A stretch of 39,212 bases of DNA from an uncultured Bacteroidales bacterium (GTDB lineage Bacteria > Bacteroidota > Bacteroidia > Bacteroidales > UBA932). The DNA lies in assembly GCA_900319975.1 (NCBI GenBank), contig ONQP01000017.1, positions 1 through 39,212 of the forward strand, written 5' to 3'. Below are positions 1 through 5,987 of this stretch, piece by piece. Under the pieces are notes generated by a model. The model made no database searches, was not told the origin of the DNA, and worked only from the letters and a program-made list of their open reading frames with translations. The position numbers were made by a program, and so were the translations under genes. The first letter of the stretch is position 1. Each line of letters starts with the position of its first letter.

Positions 1-1
1 G

Positions 2-463
2 GCCGACCGGGTTCGGCTGTCGCTGGACCGCAAGGCCGACGCGACGCTGTCGGTGGTCTGTGATTCGCTGTTCGTGGAGCAGGGGGGCTCGTCCAACCTG
101 GACGTGACGCACCGCTCGGCGGCGTCGGCGTTTGCCGTGTCCGGCAGCACGACGCTGCTGGTGAGAGGGGAGACCGGCCTGCTGAAGCTGGATGCGAAGG
201 GATTCTCGAAGTCGATCCTGAACGGCAAGGCGCCCGTGGCGCGCTACCGGATCGGGACGTCGTCGCAGGTCAACGCCGTCAGTCTCGACAACGCCCGCGC
301 CTTCGCCGAAGTGGCGGGGCTCAATTCCAGCCTGACGACTGCCGCTACCGACGAGCTGACCGTCGACCTCGGCACCGGCGCCACGGTCTACTTCCTGAAC
401 GATCCCACCCTCCGCGTCCTCTACCTCAAGAACGCCTCCCTCATCCCTTACGACCGGAAATAG
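2..463 (+). CDS. GIN-domain-like (DUF2807-type) secreted protein, C-terminal part
   Basis: The reading frame is open from base 2 and ends with TAG at 461-463, so only the last 153 residues are visible and the start lies outside the window. The visible part is a run of short alternating beta strands rich in Ser, Ala, Gly and Val, with repeated small-residue turns (VSGSTTLLVRGETGLLKLDA; VDLGTGATVYF) and an ending of the type strand-LKNASLIPY. This rhythm resembles the GIN/DUF2807 beta-solenoid head domain of Bacteroidota exported proteins, where strands alternate with 'SGAS' turns. No signal peptide can be assessed. The call rests on pattern resemblance only. Another repetitive beta-strand surface protein, or the C-terminal region of a FecR-like protein, is possible. 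The gene is followed by a long non-coding inverted repeat. Confidence 0.5.
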   Translation, partial: ADRVRLSLDRKADATLSVVCDSLFVEQGGSSNLDVTHRSAASAFAVSGSTTLLVRGETGLLKLDAKGFSKSILNGKAPVARYRIGTSSQVNAVSLDNARAFAEVAGLNSSLTTAATDELTVDLGTGATVYFLNDPTLRVLYLKNASLIPYDRK

Positions 464-473
464 TCTTGGCGGT

Positions 474-626
474 GGCTACTGTTGTGCCGGAAGGTTCCGT
501 TCCGCTTCGCTCCACTTCATCCCTCCCAAAGTCTACGGCGTCCCCGCTGACGCGGGAACTTGTATCCTTCGGGCCCCTCCCTCTAACGAGCCGAGGGTGG
601 CTACGCCTTCCGGCACAACAGTAGCC
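474..626. repeat. Non-coding element bounded by 21-bp perfect inverted repeats
   Basis: Bases 474-494 and 606-626 are exact reverse complements over 21 bases (the left arm starts GGCTACTGTTGTGCC, the right arm ends GGCACAACAGTAGCC). They enclose 111 bases without a convincing reading frame. A nine-base direct repeat GGTGGCTAC occurs at 471-479 and 596-604, and a small hairpin CCCGC/GCGGG lies inside. As RNA the whole would fold into a long-stemmed structure. It could be a miniature inverted-repeat element, a dispersed REP-like repeat, or a structured transcript end. Integron attC core sites are not present. Confidence 0.7.
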
Positions 627-649
627 CGCCGCTCGCTGAATGTCATACG

Positions 650-671
650 AAAAACGCCCCGAAACGGGGCG
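650..671 (-). terminator. Rho-independent terminator of the cinA transcript
   Basis: On the minus strand a seven-base perfect stem CGCCCCG / CGGGGCG (655-671) with a three-base loop is followed directly by five T residues (plus-strand A run 650-654). It lies about 60 bases past the cinA stop codon and is correctly oriented to end that leftward operon. Confidence 0.8.
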
Positions 672-683
672 GAAAGAGGGGTT

Positions 684-716
684 AACAAAAGTGTTATATG
701 GTATAACTCTTTTGTT
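684..716. repeat. Near-perfect AT-rich palindrome past the cinA stop
   Basis: Arms 684-698 (AACAAAAGTGTTATA) and 702-716 pair at 14 of 15 positions around a three-base centre. It sits between the cinA stop codon (731) and the GC-rich terminator. It may be a second transcript-end hairpin or a protein-binding palindrome. Twelve bases of the left arm (AACAAAAGTGTT) recur at 14640-14651 just upstream of rarA. Confidence 0.6.
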
Positions 717-730
717 TTGTAGACTGATTT

Positions 731-1213
731 CTACTTGTTTAAATCCTTTTCAATGTAAGCGGCCAAAGTTTGGAGGGCAACGTTGGCAAAACGGCGGATA
801 TTGCCCTTCCGGCCCAGGTCGCACTGGTAAATCCGGGTCTTCGTGCCGGCCGGACCGGTCACGCCGATCCAGACCGTGCCCTCCGGATAGTGCTCATCGC
901 CGCCCTCGGCGAGGCCGGTGGTCGCGACGGCGTAGGTGCTGCCCGTCAGGGCGCGGACACCTTCCGCCATGGCGGCGGCGACCTCTCCGCTGGTCAGGCC
1001 GAACTGCTCGACGGTGCGGGAGGGGACACCCAGGACCTTCTCCTTGATGGCCGTGGCATAGGAGGTGACGGAGCCGAGATACCAGGTGGACGAACCGGAC
1101 ACGGTGGTCAGCAGATGGGAAATCTGTCCGCCGGTGCAGGACTCGGCGGCGCTGAGGGTGCGGCCGCTATTCGACAGCAGCCGGGCTATCCGGTTTTGGA
1201 CTGTTTCGCTCAT
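731..1213 (-). CDS. pncC: CinA C-terminal-domain protein, nicotinamide-nucleotide amidase
   Basis: Stand-alone CinA C-terminal domain protein of 160 residues, the usual size of PncC. The family deamidates nicotinamide mononucleotide to nicotinate mononucleotide in the pyridine nucleotide salvage cycle, in the cytoplasm. The signature TLSAAESCTGGQI near the N-terminus carries the conserved Ser/Cys-Thr-Gly-Gly segment, and VATTGLAEGG with GTVWIG follows in the expected order. I chose the ATG at 1211-1213 (MSETVQ) because family members begin close to that helix; a start three codons upstream is possible. Even so the start lies inside the end of the upstream DHODH-like gene (47-base overlap), indicating co-transcription and perhaps coupled translation. 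A terminator follows at 650-671. Confidence 0.88.
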   Translation of the reverse strand: MSETVQNRIARLLSNSGRTLSAAESCTGGQISHLLTTVSGSSTWYLGSVTSYATAIKEKVLGVPSRTVEQFGLTSGEVAAAMAEGVRALTGSTYAVATTGLAEGGDEHYPEGTVWIGVTGPAGTKTRIYQCDLGRKGNIRRFANVALQTLAAYIEKDLNK

Positions 1214-2009
1214 TCTTGGCAAACTTCTTAAGCAGATATTTCAGGATGTTCCCGACGAACGGGGGACCCTGGCGGACCAGGGCGTTGCGCACTTCGACCA
1301 GCGAGGCACCGGCCTCGAGGGCCTCCGCGGCCTGCTCGGGCGATTCGATGTGCGTGTTGGCGATGATGGGCAGGCGGCCGTGGGAATATTCATGGATCTG
1401 GCGGATCTGCTCGAGGCTGCGGGCCTCGATGCCGTCGATGCCGTTCATCAGGCTGTAGTCGACGATGTCGTCGATCTCGGAGGCGGGAATCGACTTGGGG
1501 AGCTTGATGACGACGGGCTTGTAGATTTCTTCGGCTACACGGGCGTCCAGCAGGGGATCGAGCACGTCCGTGGTGGGGTTGGCCGTGATGTCGATGACGA
1601 AGAAATCGCAGAAGTCGTAGGCGAGGGTAAAGGCCGTGAGGTAGTCGTCGTTGATGCAGGCGGCCAGGATGTCGTCCTGCGGGTCGTCCTGGATCCGGCG
1701 CACGGCACGGCGGACGCCGTCGGCGTTCATCGGGCCCACCTCCACGAAGCTGAAGCCCAGGTTATTGAGGTCGTTGTACAGCTCGCCATAGAGGTCGAGA
1801 CCGGCGCCCAGGCCGACCGGATTGTAGAAATTCAGGCCGAAAACCTCGCGCTCCAGGCCCTCCGGGCGGTTTCTGTGGATCCAGCGGCTGACCAGGCGGC
1901 CGCCGGGAATCTTCTCGATCAACTCGAAATAGCGGAGGGCGATCCGCGAGGCGCTCTCGATGTCCCTTCTACGGACGAAGGGTTTGATCAGAATTCCGTA
2001 CAATCCCAT
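1167..2009 (-). CDS. Degenerate class-2 dihydroorotate-dehydrogenase-like TIM-barrel protein
   Basis: The N-terminal third clearly resembles quinone-linked PyrD: an amphipathic helical start, then LEREVFGLNFYNPVGLGAG (residues 52-70) and FVEVG (88-92). Family enzymes run 320-340 residues; this one has 280. The usual segment after FxEVG that includes the NRMGFNN flavin/orotate loop is missing, with residues 93-98 (PMNADG) in its place. The lysine of the AAGFDK motif is replaced (GAGLDL, residues 68-73), and the catalytic-serine motif NVSCPN reads DITANP (140-145). A barrel end with KLPKS and PIIANTHI is recognisable. It is therefore probably not a working DHODH, though the frame is intact. It overlaps cinA by 47 bases and has its own -7 box. 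It may be a repurposed paralogue of unknown role. Confidence 0.7.
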   Translation of the reverse strand: MGLYGILIKPFVRRRDIESASRIALRYFELIEKIPGGRLVSRWIHRNRPEGLEREVFGLNFYNPVGLGAGLDLYGELYNDLNNLGFSFVEVGPMNADGVRRAVRRIQDDPQDDILAACINDDYLTAFTLAYDFCDFFVIDITANPTTDVLDPLLDARVAEEIYKPVVIKLPKSIPASEIDDIVDYSLMNGIDGIEARSLEQIRQIHEYSHGRLPIIANTHIESPEQAAEALEAGASLVEVRNALVRQGPPFVGNILKYLLKKFAKNERNSPKPDSPAAVE

Positions 2010-2014
2010 AAGTA

Positions 2015-2022
2015 CAAAGATA
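2015..2022 (-). promoter_or_regulatory. Promoter -7 box for the DHODH-like gene and cinA
   Basis: TATCTTTG on the minus strand matches the Bacteroidota -7 consensus TAnnTTTG and lies five bases before the ATG at 2009. Transcription would start at or next to the start codon. No clear -33 TTG is present at 19-21 bases. Confidence 0.6.
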
Positions 2023-2036
2023 CATATTTCTTTTGA

Positions 2037-2483
2037 TTATGGGATTTCCTGGAAGGTTCCGTCGGTGTAGAAGACAACGATTTTGGATATATTCTTCTTA
2101 TTATTAAAGCTTTGCGCCTTGCTAACTAAATCGTCGGTGTAGCTGTTTTGCAGCTGGCTGGGCGCCTCTGCGACGGTTTCCTGCCGGTTTCCGGGCTCGT
2201 CGAAGAGTGAGTCTTCCGGGGCGGCGGGGAGGGGAGAAACCGGCCTTGCAGGGGCCTCGGAGGCAGGTTTGGCGCTTTCGTACATCCGTCCGCGGCCCGT
2301 GAGAAGCCACTCAAAATTGAGGGCAGGGTAGTGGCGGATCATACTTTCGAGAAAATCGAAGCCTGGCTTGTTGCGTCCGGACAGGATGTGGGAGACGCTG
2401 GCGCGTGCGACGCCGAGGGTCTCGGCGAACTGGGCCTGACTGATGTTCTCGGCGGCCAAAAACTGCTGAAGACGCTTGTTCAT
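2037..2483 (-). CDS. XRE-family helix-turn-helix transcriptional regulator
   Basis: A 148-residue protein with an N-terminal Cro/C1-type HTH (about residues 5-60; recognition region SQAQFAETLGVARASVSHIL then SGRNKPG) that should bind DNA as a dimer. The middle is a Pro/Ala/Glu-rich linker (about 70-115). It ends in a short conserved block ISKIVVFYTDGTFQEIP that is common in Bacteroidota members of this family and could be an oligomerisation or sensing strand pair. There is no metal- or ligand-binding domain. It is transcribed leftward from a well-formed promoter whose -7 box lies inside a palindrome, which suggests autoregulation. No toxin partner is adjacent. The regulon is unknown; the facing queA promoter region holds similar motifs. 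Confidence 0.85.
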   Translation of the reverse strand: MNKRLQQFLAAENISQAQFAETLGVARASVSHILSGRNKPGFDFLESMIRHYPALNFEWLLTGRGRMYESAKPASEAPARPVSPLPAAPEDSLFDEPGNRQETVAEAPSQLQNSYTDDLVSKAQSFNNKKNISKIVVFYTDGTFQEIP

Positions 2484-2498
2484 TTTTCGAAACGATTT

Positions 2499-2534
2499 GT
2501 TTACAAAAGTAACGAATGTTTTTTACATAATCAA
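2499..2534 (-). promoter_or_regulatory. Promoter of the XRE regulator with overlapping operator-like palindrome
   Basis: Minus-strand TTG (2532-2534), a 20-base spacer, then TACTTTTG (2504-2511), about 20 bases before the ATG. The -7 box is embedded in the imperfect palindrome GTTTAC-AAAA-GTAAC (2499-2513). A second imperfect pair GTTAC/GCAAC with five bases between lies at 2537-2551, just upstream of the -33 element. This is the geometry expected for repression by the encoded HTH protein, but binding is inferred. Confidence 0.6.
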
Positions 2535-2888
2535 CTGTTACAAATGGCAACTGTTGACAGGCTGTTCATAAAGCAGGGGATATGTAGATATAGTTCTAAT
2601 AAAGGAAATGCAAGTTAAGTTATTGATGTTCGTGGATGAATTTAGATGAATTATTCTGTAATCAACAGGTTTGGGGCTGTAAATAGGGGGTTCCGGGCAA
2701 AACCAACATCGTTGTTTACTTCAATTGAATTTCGTAAAGTATTGGGAATAAGCGATATAATCTACAATATAAATAGTAATCACTTTTTCTTATCGATGTT
2801 TTTAACACCCGACGCGCCCGGGGGATAAAACATTTGTAAACTTGCCAAATGTTTACAATCTTTTCACAAAAGTAAACAAAAATACACC
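2535..2888. other. AT-rich intergenic control region between the XRE gene and queA
   Basis: About 350 bases, markedly more AT-rich than the surrounding genes, with no reading frame that has a credible start and the local codon usage. The only ordered features I see are the GTTTAC/GTAAC-type motifs near both ends. The rest appears unstructured. Its composition could mean a DNA-bending control region or a remnant of acquired DNA. Confidence 0.5.
2834..2877. promoter_or_regulatory. Operator-like inverted repeats upstream of queA
   Basis: A perfect eight-base inverted repeat TTGTAAAC - nine bases - GTTTACAA occupies 2834-2858. A further AGTAAAC half lies at 2871-2877. GTTTACAA also occurs at 2499-2506 in the XRE promoter, so both may be bound by the same regulator. 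The sites end about 11 bases before the queA -33 element. Confidence 0.45.
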
Positions 2889-2919
2889 TTGCCCACCCCG
2901 TGAAAAAGCCGTATCTTTG
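2889..2919 (+). promoter_or_regulatory. queA promoter
   Basis: TTG (2889-2891), a 20-base spacer, then TATCTTTG (2912-2919), a full match to the Bacteroidota -33/-7 pattern. The ATG at 2924 starts four bases later, so the transcript should have almost no leader. Confidence 0.75.
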
Positions 2920-2923
2920 CAGC

Positions 2924-4126
2924 ATGATACCTGTCCTTCATATAGAAGATTACAACTATCCGCTCCCCGACGAGCGGATCGCCAAATATCCGCTTCCGGA
3001 GCGCGACGCGTCCAAATTGCTCGTATATCGCGACGGTCAGGTCGCGGAGCGCAAATTCCGTCATCTCGCGGAGGAATTGCCCGAAGGGGCGCTGATGGTC
3101 TTCAACGAGACCAAGGTCGTCCCTGCCCGCCTGTTCTTCAAGCGGCCTACGGGCGCACACATCGAAGTTTTCTGCCTCGAGCCGGACACGCCGGCCGAAT
3201 ACAACACCAATTTCGCCGCCACGGCGACCTGCCGCTGGAAATGCGTGATCGGCAACGCCAAACGCTGGAAAAACGACGAAATCCTCACCCTGGAGGGCGA
3301 CGAGTTCGAGGGCGTCTGGCCCAAGGCGCGCCTGATCGGCCGCGAGGGCCAGACCGGCATCGTCGAATTCAGCTGGGAGGGCGGCATTCCGTTCTCCGAA
3401 CTGCTCGAGCGCTGCGGCCGCGTGCCCATTCCGCCCTATCTGAACCGCGACACGGAGGCCATCGACCTGGAGCGCTACCAGACGCTCTACGCGCACATCC
3501 GCGGCTCCGTAGCGGCCCCCACGGCCGGCCTGCATTTCACCCAGCGGGTGCTGGACGAGATCGCGGCCAAGGATATCGATATCGAACGCGTGTGCCTGCA
3601 CGTGGGCGCGGGGACGTTCCTGCCGGTCAAGAGCTCGCTCGTGTCGGAGCATCCGATGCACCGCGAACCGTTCGTGGTGAGTCGCGACCTGCTGGTCCGC
3701 CTGCGCGAGCGCAAGCGCCCCGTCGTGGCCGTCGGCACGACCTCCGTGCGCACGCTCGAATCCCTCTATTATGTGGGCCTGAGCTGCCTGCAGACGGGCA
3801 AACCGGCCGACGTGGAGCAGTGGGCGCCGTACGGGCTGGGCGCGGATGCGCCGGGCCTGGAGGAGGCGCTGGACGCCATCATCGCGTATCTGGACGCCAA
3901 CGGGCTGCAGGAGCTGACGGTGGGCACGCGCATCATCATCGTGCCCGGATTCCGCTTTCGCGTGGTGGACGCGATGGTGACCAATTTCCACCAGCCGCAG
4001 AGCACGCTGCTGCTGCTGATCTCCGCCTTCGTGGACGGCGACTGGCACACGATCTACGACTACGCGCTGGCGAACGGCTTCCGTTTCCTGAGCTACGGCG
4101 ACTCATCTTTGCTTTTTAGACGCTGA
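2924..4126 (+). CDS. queA: S-adenosylmethionine:tRNA ribosyltransferase-isomerase QueA
   Basis: QueA moves the ribose of S-adenosylmethionine onto preQ1 at tRNA position 34, giving epoxyqueuosine, the penultimate queuosine step. It is cytoplasmic. Recognised by the opening YNYPLPDERIAKYPL with RDASKLLVY, then FNETKVVPARLFF (about 64-76), APTAGLHFT (about 198-206), LHVGAGTFLPV and TNFHQPQSTLLLLISAF near the end. Its 400 residues are somewhat longer than the usual 340-360. An upstream in-frame GTG at 2900 was rejected because it precedes the -7 box. Tgt, which acts earlier in the pathway, is encoded at 30344. The next gene's promoter lies inside the end of queA. Confidence 0.95.
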   Translation: MIPVLHIEDYNYPLPDERIAKYPLPERDASKLLVYRDGQVAERKFRHLAEELPEGALMVFNETKVVPARLFFKRPTGAHIEVFCLEPDTPAEYNTNFAATATCRWKCVIGNAKRWKNDEILTLEGDEFEGVWPKARLIGREGQTGIVEFSWEGGIPFSELLERCGRVPIPPYLNRDTEAIDLERYQTLYAHIRGSVAAPTAGLHFTQRVLDEIAAKDIDIERVCLHVGAGTFLPVKSSLVSEHPMHREPFVVSRDLLVRLRERKRPVVAVGTTSVRTLESLYYVGLSCLQTGKPADVEQWAPYGLGADAPGLEEALDAIIAYLDANGLQELTVGTRIIIVPGFRFRVVDAMVTNFHQPQSTLLLLISAFVDGDWHTIYDYALANGFRFLSYGDSSLLFRR

Positions 4127-4139
4127 TTTCGTAAATTTG
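4108..4139 (+). promoter_or_regulatory. Promoter of the acyltransferase gene, inside the queA 3' end
   Basis: TTTG (4108-4111), a 20-base spacer, TAAATTTG (4132-4139). It overlaps the last queA codons and its stop (4124-4126). The ATG at 4146 follows after six bases. Confidence 0.7.
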
Positions 4140-4145
4140 CTGTGT

Positions 4146-5291
4146 ATGAACGAGAATGAATTCGAGGACATACGCCCGTATACGGATGCAGAGGCCGTAG
4201 AGGCCCTTGCCCGGATGTCCCGGCACCCGATGATGCCGGTGGTGTCCAAATATCTTTTCCCCTCGGTTCCAGCCTCCGCGATGAGCCACATGCTCCGCGG
4301 CATCGGCAGCATCGACCAGTTCCAGAACGAAGTGATGATGGGCGTGATCGACGGCATCCTGGCCCGGACTTCCGACGGCTTCACCTGCAGCGGAATCGAG
4401 CATCTCAAGGGCATCCAGGGCCGTTTCCTGGCCGTTTCCAACCACCGCGACATCGTGCTCGACCCGGCCCTCATCCAGTATGTGATGAAGCAGGCCGGGC
4501 TGCCTTTCACGGAGATCTGCGTAGGGTCGAACCTCGTCACCAGCCAGCTGCTGGAGGACCTGCTGCGCTCCAACCGCATGATCAAGGTCATCCGCGGCAT
4601 CAAGGCCCGCGAGCTGTATCTCTCGTCGCAGCGCCTGTCGCAATACATCCGCGAGCGGATCACGTCCGGCGGCGCGTCCATCTGGATCGCGCAGCGCGAG
4701 GGCCGCACCAAGAACGGCCTGGACACGACCGAGCAGGGCCTGCTCAAGATGTTCGACATGAGCGGCACGGGCACGTTCGAGGAGAATTTCCGCGAGCTGA
4801 ACATCGTCCCTATGAGCATTTCCTACGAATATGAGTCCTGCGACGCGCGCAAGGCGCGGGAAGTGCTGCTGCGCCGCGAGGGCCCGTACGTCAAGAAGGA
4901 AGACGAAGACCTGCACAGCATCCTGACGGGCATCCGCCAGGCCAAGGGGCATATCCACCTGGAGATCGAGGAGCCGCTCACGGCGGAGGAGATCTTCGAG
5001 GCCTCGAAATGCGAGAAGAACGACCGCTACCAGTCCATCCGCCATCTGCTCGACCGCCGCATCATCGCGGGATACAAGTTGTGGAAGACCAATTACATGG
5101 CGCACGACCTGCTTTATGAGAAGCGCGAATTCGCCGAGGCGGGCAAGTATTCAGAGCAGGACCTGGCCGCATTCGAGAAATACATCGGCCACAAGCTCGG
5201 CAAACTCGAGCGACGGCTCGACAGGGCGGAGTTGCGCAAGATCTTCCTTGGCATCTACGCCGGTCCGGTGGACGCGAAGCAGGCGCTCTAG
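4146..5291 (+). CDS. 1-acyl-glycerol-phosphate acyltransferase-like protein
   Basis: A 381-residue member of the PlsC/PlsB acyltransferase superfamily, probably transferring acyl groups to a glycerol-phosphate lipid precursor at the inner membrane. The catalytic block is SNHRDIVLD (His100, Asp106). Spacing is H-x5-D rather than the canonical H-x4-D, which I believe is normal for this Bacteroidota subfamily. A substrate block SIWIAQREGRTKNG follows, where Glu-Gly-x-x matches the family EGTRS-type motif, then NIVPMSISYEYESCD. No clear membrane-spanning helix is visible, so peripheral membrane association is likely. The start is the ATG after the -7 box; a TTG three codons upstream lies within that box. 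The precise lipid substrate cannot be told. Confidence 0.8.
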   Translation: MNENEFEDIRPYTDAEAVEALARMSRHPMMPVVSKYLFPSVPASAMSHMLRGIGSIDQFQNEVMMGVIDGILARTSDGFTCSGIEHLKGIQGRFLAVSNHRDIVLDPALIQYVMKQAGLPFTEICVGSNLVTSQLLEDLLRSNRMIKVIRGIKARELYLSSQRLSQYIRERITSGGASIWIAQREGRTKNGLDTTEQGLLKMFDMSGTGTFEENFRELNIVPMSISYEYESCDARKAREVLLRREGPYVKKEDEDLHSILTGIRQAKGHIHLEIEEPLTAEEIFEASKCEKNDRYQSIRHLLDRRIIAGYKLWKTNYMAHDLLYEKREFAEAGKYSEQDLAAFEKYIGHKLGKLERRLDRAELRKIFLGIYAGPVDAKQAL

Positions 5292-5354
5292 GTCCCCTGC
5301 CTCGTTTGTTACACAATTTATATTATGTTAAGTTGCCCTTAGGGAACGAACCCC

Positions 5355-5942
5355 CTATTGGCCGTAATTCATATCCAGGACGCCTTTGTACTCGCGGACC
5401 TGGTTGCCGTCCTTGTCGTACACGCGCACGTTGACCAGACCTTTGGACGTGACGGAGAGTTTGAAGGAGAAACGGACGCCGTAGTCGTGCAACACCGTGA
5501 GGTCGATGTTTCTTTTGTTCTTCCTGGCGGCCTCTTTGTATTCCGTGATTTCGAATTCGCGGATGCCAATGTTGTCATTGGCGGACATCCGGTTTTTCTT
5601 GTTGACGTCGCCGTCGCCTGCCAGCTGGTAGTCGAGGATATCGCCGATGCGGCTGATAATCTTGTCGTCGTTCACGATGATCCAGTTGTCCGAGATCACC
5701 ACTTCCTGGCTGTTGATGTCGGCCTTTGGTATGTCGTAGAGGAGGCCGCTCTTGTTTCCTTTGTCGCCCAGCCCGATGGCGAACGACTCGCTGGACGGTT
5801 CCCAGCGGTTGACGACTTCGCGGTCGATAAGAATTCTATAATTCCGCCCGTCAAGGATCTCCAGGGCCGATTTGGACGGGTTCTGGGCGCTGCCGCAGAG
5901 GACGGATAAGAGCGCCGGCAACAAGGTGAGAAAATGCTTCAT
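5355..5942 (-). CDS. Small exported DUF4251-like protein
   Basis: 195 residues with a signal peptide (MKHFLTLLPALLSVLCGSAQ) and no lipobox or internal membrane helix, so probably periplasmic. The body has a LDGRNYRILIDREV block and a C-terminal strand set ending RFSFKLSVTSKGLVNVRVYDKDG then REYKGVL, which recalls DUF4251 proteins of Bacteroidota. The lipoprotein encoded at 7966-8472 shows the same order of blocks (R-x-Y-x-x-x-I-x-RE near the start; K-Y-E-L-S-V...EYEG at the end), so the two are likely paralogues on either side of the receptor gene. I chose the ATG directly before the signal peptide; an ATG nine codons upstream is less likely. Function unknown. Confidence 0.7.
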   Translation of the reverse strand: MKHFLTLLPALLSVLCGSAQNPSKSALEILDGRNYRILIDREVVNRWEPSSESFAIGLGDKGNKSGLLYDIPKADINSQEVVISDNWIIVNDDKIISRIGDILDYQLAGDGDVNKKNRMSANDNIGIREFEITEYKEAARKNKRNIDLTVLHDYGVRFSFKLSVTSKGLVNVRVYDKDGNQVREYKGVLDMNYGQ

Positions 5943-5987
5943 AGTGTTTGTGTTTAGTAGGTTACGCATGCAAAAATGATGCCTCCC

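Noticed and set aside
474-626. Integron attC site or gene cassette
   Set aside because: The arms read GTTGTGC/GCACAAC, not the RYYYAAC/GTTRRRY core in the required order, and no integrase or cassette genes are near.
464-730. tRNA or other standard RNA gene in the first intergenic region
   Set aside because: No cloverleaf arms or TPsiC-like GTTCRA segment in the right place; only the inverted repeat and hairpins are supported.
2646-2828. Small 60-codon rightward frame in the AT-rich gap
   Set aside because: No ribosome-binding or promoter context, no similarity to a known fold, and it lies in AT-rich regulatory DNA.
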